A stretch of DNA of 64,000 bases from Ideonella_A sakaiensis_A (lineage in GTDB: Bacteria; Pseudomonadota; Gammaproteobacteria; Burkholderiales; Burkholderiaceae_C), in assembly GCF_048320135.1 (NCBI RefSeq), contig NZ_CP182947.1, positions 4,774,001 through 4,838,000 of the forward strand, given 5' to 3'. The number at the start of each line of letters is the position of its first letter. The stretch's first letter is position 1. The notes beneath the pieces are model-generated. The model did no database searches. It worked only from the letters and a program-made list of their open reading frames with translations, and was not told the origin of the DNA. A program made the position numbers and the translations under genes. Shown one piece after another: positions 35,912 to 44,912 of this stretch.

Positions 35912-37381
35912 ATGGACTTCAAACACCTGATTTCTTCGGCAGCGGCGCTGTCATCCATCCAGGCCGACGCGCTGGTCGTCGTGATCGAAACCGAACAGCG
36001 TGACCCCTCGCTCGACCCGGCAGTCGCGACGCTGATCGACGATGCGGTGAAGGGCGGTGACCTGCAGCTGAAGGCCGGCCGCAACGTCTATTTCCATCGC
36101 CCGGCCGGTCTGAAGGCGCAGCGGCTGGTGGTCGCGGTCGCCGCACCGTCGGCAGCCGGCGAGGTAAAAACCTTCAAGGCCGCACTGGCGCAGGCGCTGT
36201 CGGTGCTGAAGGGCGGTGGGGCAAAACATGTCGTCGTCGCGCTGGCCAGCTCAGCCGCCGTCGGCGCCGTGCATGCCGAGGCAGTGACCGCCGCTGCCGG
36301 CGACGCCACCTATCTGTACCGCAAGACCAAGCCGAGTGCCGGCGCGGCACCGCTGCTGCAGAAGCTCAGCCTGGTCTGCGACAAGGCAACCGCACGCGAA
36401 GTGCAGCAGGGCCTGCAACGCGGCGCGGCGATCGGTGCCGGCGTCGGGCTGGCGCGTGAATTCGCCAACATGCCGGGCAACCACTGCACGCCGAGTTTTC
36501 TTGCCGACCAGGCGCGTGCACTCGGCAAGTCGCACGGGCTGAGCGTGCAGGTGCTCGATCGCAAGGCGGTCGAAAAACTCGGCATGGGCGCCTTCGTCGC
36601 GGTTGCGCAAGGCTCGGCCGAGCCGTTGAAATTCATCGTGATGCGCTACGACGGCGCGGCGAAGACGGTTGCGCCGGTGGTGCTGGTCGGCAAGGGCATC
36701 ACCTTCGATACCGGCGGCATCTCGATCAAGCCGTCGGCCGAGATGGACGAGATGAAATACGACATGGGCGGCGCGGCCAGCGTATTCGGCACGATGCGCG
36801 CGATTGTCGAGCTGAAGCCGAAGCTCAATCTCGTGTGCATCGTTCCGAGCTGCGACAACATGCCGAGTGGTACGGCGGTCAAGCCTGGCGACGTCGTCAC
36901 CAGCATGTCCGGGCAGACGATCGAGATTCTCAATACCGACGCCGAAGGCCGGCTGATCCTCTGTGATGCGTTGACCTATGCCGAGCGCTTCAAGCCGGCG
37001 GTGGTCGTCGACATTGCGACGCTGACCGGCGCCTGCGTGATCGCACTCGGCCACCACCACAGCGGCCTGTTCACCGCCGACGACGAGATCGCAGACACGA
37101 TGCTGCAGGCCAGCCGGCGCGCGCTCGATCCATGCTGGCGGATGCCGCTCGACGAGGAATACGACGAGGCCTTGAAGAGCAATTTTGCCGACATGGCCAA
37201 CGTCGGCGGCCGTGCCGGTGGCTCGATCACCGCGGCCCGCTTCCTGTCGCGTTTCACCGGCAAATACCGCTGGGCCCACCTCGACATCGCCGGCACCGCG
37301 TGGAAATCCGGTGCCGCGAAGGGTGCGACCGGCCGGCCGGTGCCGCTGCTGACGCATTTCGTGCTCGCCCAGCAGAAGTGA
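35912..37381 (+). CDS. pepA: Leucyl aminopeptidase PepA (M17)
   Basis: This 489-residue dizinc/manganese aminopeptidase starts MDFKHLISSAAALSSIQADA. The N-terminal macro-like domain (1-165) is followed by the catalytic domain with VGKGITFDTGGISIKPS, whose Lys and Asp are catalytic and metal ligands. The family signature NTDAEGRLILCDALTY follows, then ATLTGACVIALG. PepA also binds DNA in E. coli (Xer site recombination and carAB control). Divergent from lptF, as in many proteobacteria, and followed by holC. Confidence 0.96.
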   Translation: MDFKHLISSAAALSSIQADALVVVIETEQRDPSLDPAVATLIDDAVKGGDLQLKAGRNVYFHRPAGLKAQRLVVAVAAPSAAGEVKTFKAALAQALSVLKGGGAKHVVVALASSAAVGAVHAEAVTAAAGDATYLYRKTKPSAGAAPLLQKLSLVCDKATAREVQQGLQRGAAIGAGVGLAREFANMPGNHCTPSFLADQARALGKSHGLSVQVLDRKAVEKLGMGAFVAVAQGSAEPLKFIVMRYDGAAKTVAPVVLVGKGITFDTGGISIKPSAEMDEMKYDMGGAASVFGTMRAIVELKPKLNLVCIVPSCDNMPSGTAVKPGDVVTSMSGQTIEILNTDAEGRLILCDALTYAERFKPAVVVDIATLTGACVIALGHHHSGLFTADDEIADTMLQASRRALDPCWRMPLDEEYDEALKSNFADMANVGGRAGGSITAARFLSRFTGKYRWAHLDIAGTAWKSGAAKGATGRPVPLLTHFVLAQQK

Positions 37382-37403
37382 GCGATCGGGGTCCGCCGCG
37401 GCC

Positions 37404-37835
37404 ATGACCGACGTCGAATTCCATTTCAATGTGCCGGATCGCCAGGCCTACGCATGCCGTCTGTTGCGCAAGGCGGTACGCAAGGGTGCCGGTGTCGCGG
37501 TGACCGCGCCACCGGCCACGCTCGATGAACTGGACCGGCTGCTGTGGACGTTTGAAGATACCGGCTTCCTGCCGCACCTGCGGCTGGCGGCGAATGCCGC
37601 GCCCGCGCCGCTCCAGCAGCGCACCCCGATCTGGCTGGTCGACCGGGCCGAACAGGCGGCGCATCTGCCGGTGCTCGTTTATCTCGGCGAGCAGCCGGCC
37701 GAGGGTTTTGGCAGCTTCGAGCGCCTGATCGAGATCGTCAGCACCGACCCGTCGGAGCGCGAATCGGCCCGGCTGCGCTGGCGCCACTATGCAAGCCGTG
37801 GCTATGCGATCAAGCGCCATGAGGTAACCGCATGA
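37404..37835 (+). CDS. holC: DNA polymerase III subunit chi
   Basis: This 143-residue chi subunit links the clamp loader to single-strand binding protein. MTDVEFHFNVPDRQAYACRL matches the HolC N-terminus; LLRKAVRKG and LDELDRLLWTF are characteristic. It lies 22 bp after pepA, an arrangement found in many proteobacteria. Its TGA overlaps the ATG of a very short open frame at 37832. Confidence 0.93.
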   Translation: MTDVEFHFNVPDRQAYACRLLRKAVRKGAGVAVTAPPATLDELDRLLWTFEDTGFLPHLRLAANAAPAPLQQRTPIWLVDRAEQAAHLPVLVYLGEQPAEGFGSFERLIEIVSTDPSERESARLRWRHYASRGYAIKRHEVTA

Positions 37836-37930
37836 AACACCCGACCCCCGCAATCCGACCTTGTGCATCTGCTTGCAGTTGTGACAGCGAGGCAGTTGCC
37901 GGCGACGCAGTCGGCGGGCCGAGCCGATGA
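37832..37930 (+). CDS. Candidate 32-residue small protein bridging holC and the next gene
   Basis: An ATG overlaps the holC stop (ATGA) and the frame ends in a TGA that overlaps the ATG of the gene at 37927 (ATGA). The product would be MKHPTPAIRPCASACSCDSE followed by 12 more residues, with Cys-x3-Cys-x-Cys. Perfect overlaps at both ends suggest translational coupling. No homologue is recognised and no ribosome-binding site is needed if coupled. It may equally be chance. Confidence 0.35.
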   Translation: MKHPTPAIRPCASACSCDSEAVAGDAVGGPSR

Positions 37931-38259
37931 AACGGTCGCAGCCCCCGGCACGCGTGCCGACGTTGACCGAGGTCCTCGCGCCCGCGCCGGAGCAGCCAGA
38001 CACGCTGACCCAGGCCGGCGAGGCCCCCGGGCCGCCGGTATTTTCCGAGGCCGAGATCGCCGAGCGGATCAGCAGCGAGCTGCAGGCCCACATCGATCGC
38101 GTGCTCGAGGCGCGGGTGCGCGCGGCGCTGACGCCGCTGCTCGAACAAACGGTTACACAGGTCATCGAAGAGACCCGTCGCGAGCTGGCATCGACCTTGC
38201 GAGACGGTCTTGCGCGGGCCCTGGCCCATGCACCGGCGCGTCATCGCGACGGCAGTTAG
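37927..38259 (+). CDS. Small protein of unknown function downstream of holC
   Basis: This 110-residue protein has a Pro-rich first third (MKRSQPPARVPTLTEVLAPA). A strongly helical, amphipathic second half follows (EAEIAERISSELQAHIDRVL, LEQTVTQVIEETRRELASTL), likely a coiled coil. It resembles the DUF2486-type protein seen after holC in Burkholderia, by position and composition only. No signal peptide. It starts within the stop of the small upstream frame. Confidence 0.65.
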   Translation: MKRSQPPARVPTLTEVLAPAPEQPDTLTQAGEAPGPPVFSEAEIAERISSELQAHIDRVLEARVRAALTPLLEQTVTQVIEETRRELASTLRDGLARALAHAPARHRDGS

Positions 38260-38433
38260 CGGCGTTTGTTTGTCGGACCGGTTGATATACGAAGGTTGGG
38301 CTCCAGCGCATCGAGCGCACCCCTGGCAAACACCGCCAGGACAACGGAGAAAACTGGAGTAAATTGCCGCTCCTTGAAATGCTCGCGTTTCAAACGTTCT
38401 CTCAACAAGTGTTTTCACGCTCCGGAGGAATTC

Positions 38434-39576
38434 ATGCAAGTCAGATTCAACGTGGTGATGGGTGCGGTGTTTGCGATGGCAGCCGCTGGCGCATCGGCAC
38501 AGGACCTGGTCATCAAGATCGGCCACGTGGCGCCGACCAGCGGCGCGATTGCGCACCTTGGCAAGGACAACGAGAACGGCGCTCGCATGGCGATCGACGA
38601 GCTCAACGCCAAGGGCGTGATGATCGGCGGCAAGAAGGCGAAGTTCGAGCTGCTGGCAGAAGACGATGCCGGTGACCCGAAGCAGGGCACCGCTGCAGCG
38701 CAGAAGCTGGTCGATTCGAAAGTCAACGGTGTGATCGGCCACCTGAACTCGGGTACGACGATCCCGGCTTCGAAGCTGTACAGCGACGCCGGCATTCCGC
38801 AGATCTCGCCGTCGGCGACGAATCCGAAGTACACCCGCAACGGCTACAAGACCGCGTTCCGCGTCGTGGCCGATGACGTGCACCTCGGTGGCACGCTCGG
38901 CCGTTATGCGACCAAGCAGCTGAATGCTAAGACCGTTGCCGTTGTCGATGACCGCACCGCTTATGGACAGGGCGTCGCCGAGGAATTCGCGAAGGCCGTG
39001 AAGGCCTCGGGCGGGCAGGTGGTCGACCAGCAGTTCACGACCGACAAGGCAACCGACTTCACCGCGATCCTGACCGCGATCAAGTCGAAGAAGCCGGACA
39101 TCGTCTTCTTCGGCGGCATGGACGCTGTGGCCGGCCCGATGCTGCGCCAGATGAAGCAGCTCGGCATCAAGGCCAAGTTCATGGGTGGTGACGGCATCTG
39201 CTCCGGCGAGCTGCCGAAGCTCGCCGCCGGCGCGATGGACGACAGCCAGGTCTACTGCGCCGAGGCTGGTGGCGTCGAGGGCTCCGAGAAGCCGGCACTC
39301 GACAAGTTCAAGGCCGACTACAAGAAGAAGTTCAATCAGGACGTCCAGATCTACGCGCCGTACGTCTACGACGCGCTGAACGTGATGGTTGCCGCAATGG
39401 TCAAGGCCAACTCGGCCGAGCCGGCGAAATACCTGCCCGAGCTGGCCAAGACCAATGGCTACAAGGGCGTCACCGGCACGATCGCATTCGACGAGAAGGG
39501 CGACATCAAGAACGGCGCGCTGACGCTGTACACCTACAAGGGTGGCAAGCGCGAACAACTCGCCGTGGTTCGCTGA
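38434..39576 (+). CDS. Branched-chain amino acid ABC transporter binding protein (LivK/LivJ-like)
   Basis: This 380-residue periplasmic binding protein has a signal peptide ending ...AAAGASAQ (about 1-23). The mature start is DLVIKIGHVAPTSGAIAHLG. ISPSATNPKYTRNGYKTAFR and VVDDRTAYGQGVAEEFAKAV are typical of Leu/Ile/Val receptors. GGAGG precedes the ATG. No liv permease or ATPase genes are adjacent, so the receptor is an orphan locally. An intrinsic terminator follows. Codon usage is strongly biased to preferred codons, suggesting high expression. Confidence 0.94.
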   Translation: MQVRFNVVMGAVFAMAAAGASAQDLVIKIGHVAPTSGAIAHLGKDNENGARMAIDELNAKGVMIGGKKAKFELLAEDDAGDPKQGTAAAQKLVDSKVNGVIGHLNSGTTIPASKLYSDAGIPQISPSATNPKYTRNGYKTAFRVVADDVHLGGTLGRYATKQLNAKTVAVVDDRTAYGQGVAEEFAKAVKASGGQVVDQQFTTDKATDFTAILTAIKSKKPDIVFFGGMDAVAGPMLRQMKQLGIKAKFMGGDGICSGELPKLAAGAMDDSQVYCAEAGGVEGSEKPALDKFKADYKKKFNQDVQIYAPYVYDALNVMVAAMVKANSAEPAKYLPELAKTNGYKGVTGTIAFDEKGDIKNGALTLYTYKGGKREQLAVVR

Positions 39577-39626
39577 TCGGCTGCATCGATAGAGTCCGTC
39601 CTCGCGACGGATTCCGTCCATCGATC

Positions 39627-39653
39627 AAGGGCGCCTTCGGGCGCCCTTTTATT
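39627..39653 (+). terminator. Rho-independent terminator after livK
   Basis: GGGCGCC (39629-39635), a TTCG tetraloop and GGCGCCC (39640-39646) are followed by TTTTATTT. A textbook intrinsic terminator 51 nt after the stop codon. Confidence 0.92.
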
Positions 39654-39710
39654 TGGGTTGGCAAAGCCGGCAAGCGGCCCGGAGAGGCCGTTGGCCGCTT
39701 GGAGGTGGTG

Positions 39711-39741
39711 ACTTTTGTGGGAGGGGCTTCAGCCCCGATTC
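39711..39741 (+). repeat. REP-like sequence, left border
   Basis: TGTGGGAGGGGCTTCAGCCCCGATTC at 39716-39741 contains the GGGGCTTCAGCCCC palindrome typical of repetitive extragenic palindromes. The same core recurs inverted at 40344 and as a pair at 61.4 kb. Confidence 0.85.
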
Positions 39742-40343
39742 GGGCACTTGCACGACTGCGAATCGTCAGGCACACAGAGGCGAGAGCAAAGGCGCAGTCG
39801 GGCGGCCGCTTGCGCTTAGATGCTTGCCCTCGCGCCGGGCGCTCGGGTTCCCTGCGATGCTCGGTCTTGTGGCCCGTCGCGGAAACTCGCTGCACTCGCT
39901 TCGCTCGTTGCGCTCAGACAGTCCGCGACAAGCCAGTTGTTGATGCTCGCTGCGCTCGCGGGCCACAAGCCCTGCGCTTCTCGGCTGCGCATATGCGCGC
40001 CAGCAGCCACCCGCCCGCGCCTTTGCGGCAGCACCGAGGACTTCGACGAGGTTCACCAGCGTCACTGCGCGGCAGGCGGTGCCCGGGCGGGGCGATTTAT
40101 GCGGCGGCGAGAAGCGGAGGTTCAGGGTCGGCGAGCGCAGCGAGCATCAACAAACATGCTCGCGGCGGTTGTCCGAGCGCAGTGAGCGCAGCGAACGTAG
40201 CGAGTTCCGCCGCGCGACCCTGGACCGAGCATCGCAGCGAAGTCCGAGCGCCAGCGAGGACCGCCGCATCATGAGCCACGACCGGGTGCCGCCTGCCGCG
40301 CCGCTCGGTCGTCGAATGCGACCCAGGCTTATTCCACCAGCCA

Positions 40344-40376
40344 GAATCGGGGCTGAAGCCCCTCCCACAAAGTCAG
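40344..40376 (-). repeat. REP-like sequence, right border
   Basis: GAATCGGGGCTGAAGCCCCTCCCACA (40344-40369) is the exact inverse of the left border copy. Similarity extends a few bases outward (AGTCA against TGACT). Confidence 0.85.
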
Positions 40377-40419
40377 CCCAGCCAGCGAAATCAACGGCCG
40401 CCAAGGGCCGGAACAGACC

Positions 40420-41946
40420 TCAGGCCGTCACGACCGGAATCTTGCCGATCTTGGCCTGCCACTCCTTCGGGCCGGTGTTGTGCACCGAGGTGCCGGTCGA
40501 ATCGACGGCGACGGTGACCGGCATGTCCTTGACGTCGAATTCGTAGATCGCTTCCATGCCGAGGTCCGCAAAGCCGACCACCTTGGCCTGCTTGACCGCT
40601 TTCGACACCAGGTAGGCGGCGCCGCCGACGGCCATCAGGTAGGCGCTCTTGTGCTTGCGGATCGCCTCGATGCCGGCCGGGCCGCGCTCGGCCTTGCCAA
40701 TCATGCCGATCAACCCGGTCTGCGCGAGCATCATCTCGGTGAACTTGTCCATGCGCGTCGCGGTGGTCGGGCCGGCCGGGCCGACGACTTCGTCGCGCAC
40801 CGGATCAACCGGGCCGACGTAGTAGATCACACGGTTCGTGAAATCGACCGGCAGTTTTTCGCCCTTGGCGAGCATGTCCTGGATGCGCTTGTGCGCGGCG
40901 TCGCGGCCGGTCAGCATCTTGCCCGACAGCAGCAACGTATCGCCGGGTTTCCATGAGGCAACCTGCTCGGGCGTCAGCGCATCGAGGTCGACCTTCTTCG
41001 ACTTGTTGTAGTCGGGTGCCCAGTTCACGTCGGGCCACAGGTCGAGGCTCGGCGGCTCGAGGTAGGCCGGGCCGGAACCGTCGAGCACGAAGTGCGCGTG
41101 GCGCGTCGCCGCGCAGTTCGGGATCATTGCCACCGGCTTGCTCGCCGCATGGGTCGGGTACATCGAGATCTTCACGTCGAGCACCGTCGTCAGTCCGCCC
41201 AGCCCCTGCGCGCCGATGCCCAGTGCATTGATCTTGTCGCACAGTTCGATGCGCAGTTCCTCGGTCTTGTTCTGCGGGCCGCGCTGGCGCAGTTCGTACA
41301 TGTCGATCGGGTCCATCAGCGATTCCTTGGCCATCAGCATCGCCTTTTCGGCGGTGCCGCCGATGCCGATGCCGAGCATGCCGGGTGGGCACCAGCCGGC
41401 GCCCATCGTCGGCACCGTCTTCATGACCCAGTCGACCAGGCTGTCGCTCGGGTTGAGCATCACGAACTTGCTCTTGTTCTCGCTGCCGCCACCCTTCGCG
41501 GCGATTTGCACGTCGACGGTATTGCCCGGCACCACCTTCATGTGGATCACCGCCGGCGTGTTGTCGGTGGTGTTCTTGCGCGCGAACTGCGGGTCGCCGA
41601 CGATCGAAGCCCGCAGCGGGTTGTCACTGTTCAGATAACCGCGCCGAACGCCTTCGTTGATCGCATCCTCGAGACTGCCCGTGAAGCCATCGAAGCGCAC
41701 GTCCATGCCGATCTCGATGAAGACATTGACGATGCCGGTGTCCTGGCAGATCGGCCGGCGGCCCTCGGCGCACATCTTCGAATTGGTCAGGATCTGCGCG
41801 ATCGCATCCTTTGCCGCCGGGCTCTGCTCGTGCTCGTAGGCACGCGCCAGGTGGCTGATGTAGTCGGTCGGGTGGTAGTAGCTGATGTACTGCAGCGCAG
41901 CGGCCACGGATTCGATCAGGTCGGCTTCTTTGATGGTCGTCGTCAT
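40420..41946 (-). CDS. fumA: Fumarate hydratase, class I (iron-sulfur)
   Basis: This 508-residue TCA-cycle enzyme hydrates fumarate to malate with an oxygen-sensitive [4Fe-4S] cluster. The start MTTTIKEADLIESVAAALQY is the family N-terminus. Cluster cysteines lie in RRPICQDTGIVNV (Cys67), GAGWCPPGMLGIGIGG and IPNCAATRHAHF. The C-terminal domain contains GPTTATRMDKFTEMMLAQTG, the class I signature, and GAAYLVSKAVKQAKVVGFAD. It stands alone; the palindromic region lies just downstream. Confidence 0.95.
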   Translation of the reverse strand: MTTTIKEADLIESVAAALQYISYYHPTDYISHLARAYEHEQSPAAKDAIAQILTNSKMCAEGRRPICQDTGIVNVFIEIGMDVRFDGFTGSLEDAINEGVRRGYLNSDNPLRASIVGDPQFARKNTTDNTPAVIHMKVVPGNTVDVQIAAKGGGSENKSKFVMLNPSDSLVDWVMKTVPTMGAGWCPPGMLGIGIGGTAEKAMLMAKESLMDPIDMYELRQRGPQNKTEELRIELCDKINALGIGAQGLGGLTTVLDVKISMYPTHAASKPVAMIPNCAATRHAHFVLDGSGPAYLEPPSLDLWPDVNWAPDYNKSKKVDLDALTPEQVASWKPGDTLLLSGKMLTGRDAAHKRIQDMLAKGEKLPVDFTNRVIYYVGPVDPVRDEVVGPAGPTTATRMDKFTEMMLAQTGLIGMIGKAERGPAGIEAIRKHKSAYLMAVGGAAYLVSKAVKQAKVVGFADLGMEAIYEFDVKDMPVTVAVDSTGTSVHNTGPKEWQAKIGKIPVVTA

Positions 41947-42163
41947 GGTCTGTTGGGCGTCGGGGCGGTAGGGGATTATCTCAGCACACCATGTCGCAGT
42001 CCGTGTTTTCCCGCGGGGCGTCCCGGCCGACCGCACGGTCTTGCGGCGGCAGTGGCTGACAGCGTGCCGGCAATCAGCAGGTATTTCCGCCCTGTTTTTC
42101 GGCTCATCGGCGGCAGCCGAATGCCGATACGCTTGCCATCAGACGCCGCTCGAGGCTGCAATC

Positions 42164-42460
42164 ATGAATCCGAACGCCCTGAAGAACCGCCCCGTCAACC
42201 CGCAAGCTGCCGACATGGTGGAGTGGGAAGAGATGCCATCGTTTGTCGATACGCTGTCGCGCCGCCTGATCGTGCGCGGCGCGCGTGGTGGCGAGCGTGC
42301 GGATTTCCAGCAATCGTCGGTTTTTCCGCCTTGGGACAATACGATGCCCGCTGCGCTCGATCCGGCCCAGGAGCCGGCGCCGTTGCTGGAAACGGCAATC
42401 GGCGGTCTGGTCGCGCGCGAATTGCACGAGCCCGAGGTCTTCCGCTACTTCTTCGCCTGA
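42164..42460 (+). CDS. Small protein of unknown function
   Basis: This is a 98-residue soluble protein. MNPNALKNRPVNPQAADMVE is chosen as start; the frame is open upstream but with unlike composition. It contains VEWEEMPSFVDTLSRRLIVR and a PPWDNTMP motif, and ends REFYRYFF-like (LHEPEVFRYFFA). No domain recognised. It converges on the histidine kinase gene, 36 bp between stops, and is 217 bp from the divergent fumarase start. Confidence 0.6.
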   Translation: MNPNALKNRPVNPQAADMVEWEEMPSFVDTLSRRLIVRGARGGERADFQQSSVFPPWDNTMPAALDPAQEPAPLLETAIGGLVARELHEPEVFRYFFA

Positions 42461-42496
42461 CGCGACGGCTTTCGCCGCCGCTGCAGGGCTCAGCAA

Positions 42497-44647
42497 TCAG
42501 CGGCCGGCATCCAGCGCCGCTTCGCCGGGATCCTCGTCGAGGCAGGTCAAGGTCCGGATCGTCTGCATCAGGTGCATCGGGTTGACCGGTTTCGCCAGGT
42601 GCTCGTCGAATCCGGCCTGGCGAGCGGCGTCGATGTCCTGCGGGCGGGCAAAGGCCGTCAGCGCAATGCTTCTGACGTCGCCGAGCGGTGCCGGCTGGCG
42701 GCGCAGCCAACGCATGAATCCATAGCCGTCCTCGCCGGGCAGGCCGATGTCGCTGAGGATCAGATCGAAGCCGTCCTCGCGCACCAGCGCTTCGCGGGCC
42801 TGCGTCGTTTCCGCCACCGCAACAACGGTGGCGCCGGCTTCGGTCAGCATGCGTTCGAGAAACTCGCGTCCGGCCGCATCGTCCTCGATCAGCAGGATCC
42901 GCCCCTCGAACGGCTCGATGCTGGCCTCGGCCACCGCCCGTTCCGGCTCATCGACGATGCTGGTGGTGACCGGCAAATGGATCGTGAAGGTCGAACCCTG
43001 ACCTTCGCCGGGGCTGTGCGCATCGACGCTGCCGCTGTGCAATTGCACCAGCTGGTGCACCAGCGCAAGCCCGAGTCCGAGCCCGCCAAAGCGCCGTGAC
43101 GTCGACTGATCGGCCTGCCTGAAGCGATCGAACAGGAACGGCAGGTATTCGCTGCGAATGCCTTTGCCGGTATCGCGCACCGCGATCGAGACCATCTCGC
43201 CGTCGCGGCGGATCGTCACGTCGATGCTGCCGCCGGGCGGCGTGAACTTGACCGAGTTCGACAACAGGTTGGAGACGGCCTGCTGCAGCCGCTTCGAGTC
43301 GCCGCGCACCAGCGTGGTGCCTGCAGCATTGTCGACCGTCAGCGCAACGCGGGCGGCGGCAGCAGACGGCTGCACCAGATCGACCGCCGCATTGACCACA
43401 CTCGCGACTTCGACCACCGACAGTTCGAGATGCAGCTTGCCGGTGGTGATCCGGCTCATGTCGAGCAGTTCCTCGACCAGTTCGTGCTGCGTGCGTGCGC
43501 TGCGCTCGATCACGTCGAGACCCTTTTGCAGCGCTGCCGGATCGGAAGTGCCCTTGAAGCGCAGGATGTGCAGCCAGCCGAGGATCGCGCTCAGCGGGGT
43601 GCGCAATTCGTGCGACAGCGTCGCGAGAAACTGGTCCTTGACCCGGCTCGCGCTCTCGGCCTCGCGCCGTGCCGTGCGTTCGCTTTCGAGCAGCGCGTCG
43701 CGCTGGCGCATCGCGCGCTGCGCCTCTGCATACAGGCGCGCATTGTCGACCGCGGCACTCGCCTGCCCGGCGATGCCTTTGGCCAGCCGCTCGGTCCGTT
43801 CGGTGAACATGCCGGGTTGTGGGTGACCGAAAAACAGTCCGCCGATGACGTCGCCGCGGCGTGAAATCACCGAAACCGCCAGATAGCTGCGCACCGGCAG
43901 GTGGCCCTTCGGCATCCCGTGGTGCGGAGCCCATTGCCCATAGCGCGGATCCTTGGTCACGTCGTCGATGCGGATCGCCGGCCCGCCCTGGAAGGTCGGC
44001 GCGAACATCGGTGTCGGCCGCGGATGGCCGAAATGCTCGAATGCGCTTTTCGGTGCGCCCGACAGCGTATACAGAAGGTAGGCCTCGCCCTGTTCGTCCT
44101 GGCCGTTGTAGAAGAAGGCGCCGAATGCCGCGCCGGTCAGTCGCGTGGCCGAATCGGTCACATCCTGCAGCAGGCGGTCGATGTCGAGTTCGCCGCCGAT
44201 CAGCGTCGCGGTCTGGTTCAGGATCTCGAGCAGTTCGGTCTCGTTGGCGGCGGCCTGTTCGCGGCGCTTGCGTTCGGTGATGTCCTGCACCTCGATGATC
44301 GTGCCGATCGGTTGCCCCTCATCGCCGCGGATCGGGCTGGCGGTGAACGACACATCGTAGAACTGACCGTTCTTGTGCACGAACACCTCCTCGCCCTGCG
44401 TGCAGTTGCGCTCGGGGAAGGCGCGGTCGATCGGGCAATCCTCGAGGGGGTAATGCCGGCCGTCCGGATGCTTGTGGTGGATGACGTCGTGCAGCGGCCG
44501 CCCGGTCACCTCGTCGAGGCGATAGCCGGTCATCCGTTCGGCCGCCGGGTTCATGAAGACGCACTGCTGCCGCTCGTCCATGATGAACAGCGCAACGCTG
44601 GCGTTGTCGGTGATCGCTGTCAGCAGGCGGACTTTGTCTTGGAGCAT
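42497..44647 (-). CDS. Hybrid histidine kinase: PAS-GAF-HisKA-HATPase-receiver
   Basis: This 716-residue cytoplasmic sensor kinase has no membrane segment. The PAS domain (about 8-130) includes VFMNPAAERMTGY, the GAF domain (about 140-300) includes FGAFFYNGQDEQG, and the HisKA H-box SHELRTPLSAILG places the phosphorylated His near 345. The HATPase domain shows an N-box (QAVSNLLSNSVKF) and G boxes (RDTGKGI, GGLGLGLALV). The C-terminal receiver (about 580-700) has the phosphoacceptor Asp in LILSDIGLPGEDG. No partner regulator is adjacent, so the output is unknown. Confidence 0.93.
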   Translation of the reverse strand: MLQDKVRLLTAITDNASVALFIMDERQQCVFMNPAAERMTGYRLDEVTGRPLHDVIHHKHPDGRHYPLEDCPIDRAFPERNCTQGEEVFVHKNGQFYDVSFTASPIRGDEGQPIGTIIEVQDITERKRREQAAANETELLEILNQTATLIGGELDIDRLLQDVTDSATRLTGAAFGAFFYNGQDEQGEAYLLYTLSGAPKSAFEHFGHPRPTPMFAPTFQGGPAIRIDDVTKDPRYGQWAPHHGMPKGHLPVRSYLAVSVISRRGDVIGGLFFGHPQPGMFTERTERLAKGIAGQASAAVDNARLYAEAQRAMRQRDALLESERTARREAESASRVKDQFLATLSHELRTPLSAILGWLHILRFKGTSDPAALQKGLDVIERSARTQHELVEELLDMSRITTGKLHLELSVVEVASVVNAAVDLVQPSAAAARVALTVDNAAGTTLVRGDSKRLQQAVSNLLSNSVKFTPPGGSIDVTIRRDGEMVSIAVRDTGKGIRSEYLPFLFDRFRQADQSTSRRFGGLGLGLALVHQLVQLHSGSVDAHSPGEGQGSTFTIHLPVTTSIVDEPERAVAEASIEPFEGRILLIEDDAAGREFLERMLTEAGATVVAVAETTQAREALVREDGFDLILSDIGLPGEDGYGFMRWLRRQPAPLGDVRSIALTAFARPQDIDAARQAGFDEHLAKPVNPMHLMQTIRTLTCLDEDPGEAALDAGR

Positions 44648-44912
44648 GAATCCTAGAGTGCGACCTGGGCAACTGGTTCCTTGCCGCCAGGCAAACCGGT
44701 GGGCGCGGTGTCCGGACCTTCCGGCCGACGGTGCCGCGAGAAGCCGGGGATTATCCCCGAGCCGGCGCCAGCGTCAGCGCCGCTGCGCTGCCGATGTGGC
44801 TGTGCAATACAGGCTGTAACGAGTTGGTCCTGTCGATGTGGTTTCCACGATCGCAGCCGGAGCATGCAGCGACGAGAATCGCGGATTCTTTTCCGTAGTC
44901 GGAGTTTCCTCG

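Larger units (their letters stand above)
39711..40376. repeat. ~670 bp imperfect palindrome bounded by inverted REP sequences
   Basis: The two halves are inverted copies of one another around position ~40044. Three perfectly matching blocks keep nearly the same centre. They are 39716-39741 with 40344-40369 (26 bp), 39852-39865 with 40224-40237 (14 bp) and 39942-39959 with 40131-40148 (18 bp). Similarity continues between the blocks with scattered mismatches and small gaps. The interior is rich in the words GCTCGCTGCGCTCGC and GCGAGCGCAGCGAGC. No transposase or other gene lies inside. Confidence 0.85.
39577..40419. other. 843 bp gene-free region between livK and fumarase
   Basis: No protein gene is supported on either strand; the short open frames are by-products of repeated GC-rich words. 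The region holds the livK terminator and then an imperfect palindrome of about 670 bp, described separately, bounded by inverted REP sequences. The fumarase stop codon follows directly. Confidence 0.75.

Noticed and set aside
34762..36084. 67-residue N-terminal extension of LptF
   Set aside because: It runs antisense through pepA codons and has no family similarity; MLFDST is the conserved start.
39711..40376. Several 60-190 codon frames inside the palindromic region
   Set aside because: Arg/Ala/Ser-rich products of repeated GC words, present symmetrically on both strands as expected from an inverted repeat; no start signals.
39711..40376. Possible CRISPR array in the repeat-rich region
   Set aside because: Repeats are inverted and irregularly spaced, not direct repeats with unique spacers; no cas genes nearby.
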